DNA of 6,919 nucleotides from Bacteroidota bacterium. GTDB lineage: Bacteria; Bacteroidota; Bacteroidia; Bacteroidales; Paludibacteraceae. A model generated the notes under the pieces. It ran no database searches. It was not told where the DNA came from and was given only the letters and a program-made list of their open reading frames with translations. Positions 5,581 to 6,919 of the stretch are shown one piece after another. The stretch lies in the NCBI GenBank assembly GCA_022709605.1, contig JAKLIM010000199.1:1-6919 (forward strand). The letters run 5' to 3'. How positions within the stretch are numbered: position 1 is the stretch's first letter; each line of letters begins with the position of its first letter. The translations under genes and the position numbers were made by a program.

Positions 5581-6919
5581 AAGTCTCTCCTTCAGCCCGG
5601 TTTGGAGGGGCTTTTCTATCTCTGCATTCTTTATCATAAAATGCAAGCGGTTAAAGATATTTGCTTCGCTCATGCCGCTATCGAAATCAAGGAAAAGCAG
5701 ATTAAGATTCGGATAAATTTCACGGGTGCGTTTTTCTATCCCTTTAGAAATGACATGATTGGCTATACATCCGAATGGTTGGAGGCTGACCACGTTATTC
5801 ACACCGTTGTGTGCGAATTCGCCAAATTCTGCCGCAATCCCCCATCCTTCGCCAAACTGCGAATTCAGATTGATGATTTTGGATGCCGCCGCTGCATCCT
5901 CATACACATTGCTTACAGGGATATAAAACGGATAATGCCTGATACCTGCTTCCATTTTCCGGATAATTTTGTAGGCGTATTTTTCTATCCAATCCGTGAT
6001 AAATTTCGGCGTGGAACGTTCCGTTATATTTCCTTCAATTCGAGCTTCTTTGCTGGCAAAGGCATTTAAGAAAAACTTGGAAATCGGCGGTAAAACAGGT
6101 TCTACGCCCTGTGAGATAAGCCAGTTTACTACGTTTTTATGTCCGAAATTATTGTATTTCACATAAATTTCACCCACAATCCCGATGCGTGGAATATCAT
6201 GCCGGTTATTTATTTTCAGAAATTCATCGGCAGCTTCCTTTATCAGCTTGTAAAAACGCTTATCATCATTGGCACGCATGACTTCAATACCCAGTTCAAT
6301 GTATTTATCTCTCACCCGTTTAGCAGCGCCTTCTTCCTTTTCTCTCGGCGCAGTGGAGTAGTAAAACTGCGAAATGCAATCGGCGTAAACAATGCACGTA
6401 AGCAGTGATTTAATCATTCCCCGCCATTTCATTTTCATGCCGGGCTGGTAGTTCAGGTTCCCGTTGCTTGTACTGACCGTAATGACCGGAATATCGCCGT
6501 AACCTGCCGCAATCATAGCTTTTTTTATCAAAGCCACGTAGTTTGTAGCACGGCACTGACCACCCGTTTGCGAAATGCCCACAGCTATTTCATCCCGGTG
6601 GTATCTCCCGCTTTTAAGCGCTTTCACAATGTCGCCGACTATCAAGGTAGCCGGATAGCAAATTTCATTATTGGAATATTTCAAACCAAACTCCACTGAC
6701 TGCATATCGCTTGGCGGCAGGTTCTCGTATTTGTAGCCCAGCGCTTCAAACGCTGCCGGAATAAACGGCGAATACAAATCGCCAAACCACGGCCCGATAA
6801 TGGTTCTGCGCCTGTCTTCATCCATAAATGGCGGAGTGTGAACAGCAATTTCTTTTTTGTAATACCCGTCGTCATTCTTAAATTTCAAACTCTCAATCAG
6901 CGAGCGGATACGCAAACGG
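5560..6919 (-). CDS. Dehydratase-like C-terminal part of a fused acyl-CoA dehydratase activase (runs off right edge)
   Basis: The frame is open to the right edge; the TTG at 6915 is only the first possible start codon, not a real start, because the preceding in-frame codon is Arg (R-L-R-I-R-S-L). There are 452 full codons to TGA 5560-5562. The protein matches the 2-hydroxyacyl-CoA dehydratase-like region that ends large Bacteroidota activase fusions. Counting from 6915, the motifs are NNEICYPATL with C86, QTGGQCRATNY with C121, GEIYVKYNNFGHKN at 249-260, LQPFGCIANHV with C383, and a final FLDFDSGMSEANIFNRL. The conserved cysteines are candidate Fe-S ligands, as in HgdA/HgdB-type subunits; this role is inferred. 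On the minus strand the stop is followed after 60 bases by the start of a DnaQ-like exonuclease. It is very probably the other half of the gene at the left edge rather than a paralogue. The substrate is unknown. Confidence 0.92.
   Translation of the reverse strand, partial: RLRIRSLIESLKFKNDDGYYKKEIAVHTPPFMDEDRRRTIIGPWFGDLYSPFIPAAFEALGYKYENLPPSDMQSVEFGLKYSNNEICYPATLIVGDIVKALKSGRYHRDEIAVGISQTGGQCRATNYVALIKKAMIAAGYGDIPVITVSTSNGNLNYQPGMKMKWRGMIKSLLTCIVYADCISQFYYSTAPREKEEGAAKRVRDKYIELGIEVMRANDDKRFYKLIKEAADEFLKINNRHDIPRIGIVGEIYVKYNNFGHKNVVNWLISQGVEPVLPPISKFFLNAFASKEARIEGNITERSTPKFITDWIEKYAYKIIRKMEAGIRHYPFYIPVSNVYEDAAAASKIINLNSQFGEGWGIAAEFGEFAHNGVNNVVSLQPFGCIANHVISKGIEKRTREIYPNLNLLFLDFDSGMSEANIFNRLHFMIKNAEIEKPLQTGLKERLLEREVV

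Noticed and set aside
5462..6408. Plus-strand frames at 5462-5716, 5602-6069 and 6139-6408, and the minus-strand frame 6681-6875
   Set aside because: They are antisense or out-of-frame readings of the dehydratase-like gene with no recognisable motif.
6913..6915. TTG as a real start for the right-edge gene
   Set aside because: The frame is open upstream to the edge with an Arg codon before it, and the protein begins in the middle of the family's known architecture.
1..6919. CRISPR array, tRNA or rRNA genes, insertion sequence, defence system
   Set aside because: I saw no regularly spaced direct repeats, no cloverleaf, no transposase motif, and the AAA and exonuclease pieces are fragments too short to form a working system.

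Overview
The window looks like Bacteroidota DNA, probably from an anaerobe in a mixed community. The evidence is a promoter of the Bacteroidota type (TTTG and TAnnTTTG elements), weak ribosome binding sites, an acid-rich lipoprotein of the 'SCDKDDD' kind, AT-rich spacers, and a very large fused acyl-CoA dehydratase activase/dehydratase-like protein.

Layout. Positions 1-2937 (minus) hold the first 979 residues of the fused protein: two BcrAD/BadFG-type ATPase domains, a cysteine cluster and a DUF2229-like region. The frame runs off the left edge. A 139-base gap with a small hairpin follows, then a complete TetR-family regulator (3077-3706, minus). Its promoter overlaps a perfect inverted repeat, so it is probably self-regulated. 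Positions 3795-4615 (plus) are broken. About 160 bases of an AAA+ ATPase (Walker B region) run straight into a lipoprotein that has lost its signal peptide. An imperfect palindrome of about 75 bases and a clear rho-independent terminator follow. An AT-rich spacer leads to a small membrane protein (from 5029, plus). Its last third is antisense to the start of a DnaQ-like exonuclease (from 5499, minus). Positions 5560-6919 (minus) hold the C-terminal 452 residues of a fused dehydratase-like protein, open at the right edge.

The main observation is that the two edge pieces are complementary. The left piece stops where the right piece begins, and together they give one protein of about 1432 residues in the usual domain order. 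The sequence is therefore probably a circle, or a circularised assembly, cut inside one gene with about two bases lost. It is less likely to carry two paralogues. Read as a circle, the minus strand gives tetR, then the activase/dehydratase fusion, then a DnaQ-like exonuclease. This is a plausible operon.

Three short-homology joins (near 3795, 3945-3957 and 5386-5400) link fragments of unrelated genes. No replication, mobilisation or recombinase gene is visible. A chimeric metagenomic contig explains this best, but real recombination cannot be excluded from sequence alone. The trustworthy biology is the tetR-activase unit. The part between about 3795 and 5400 should be treated as mosaic.
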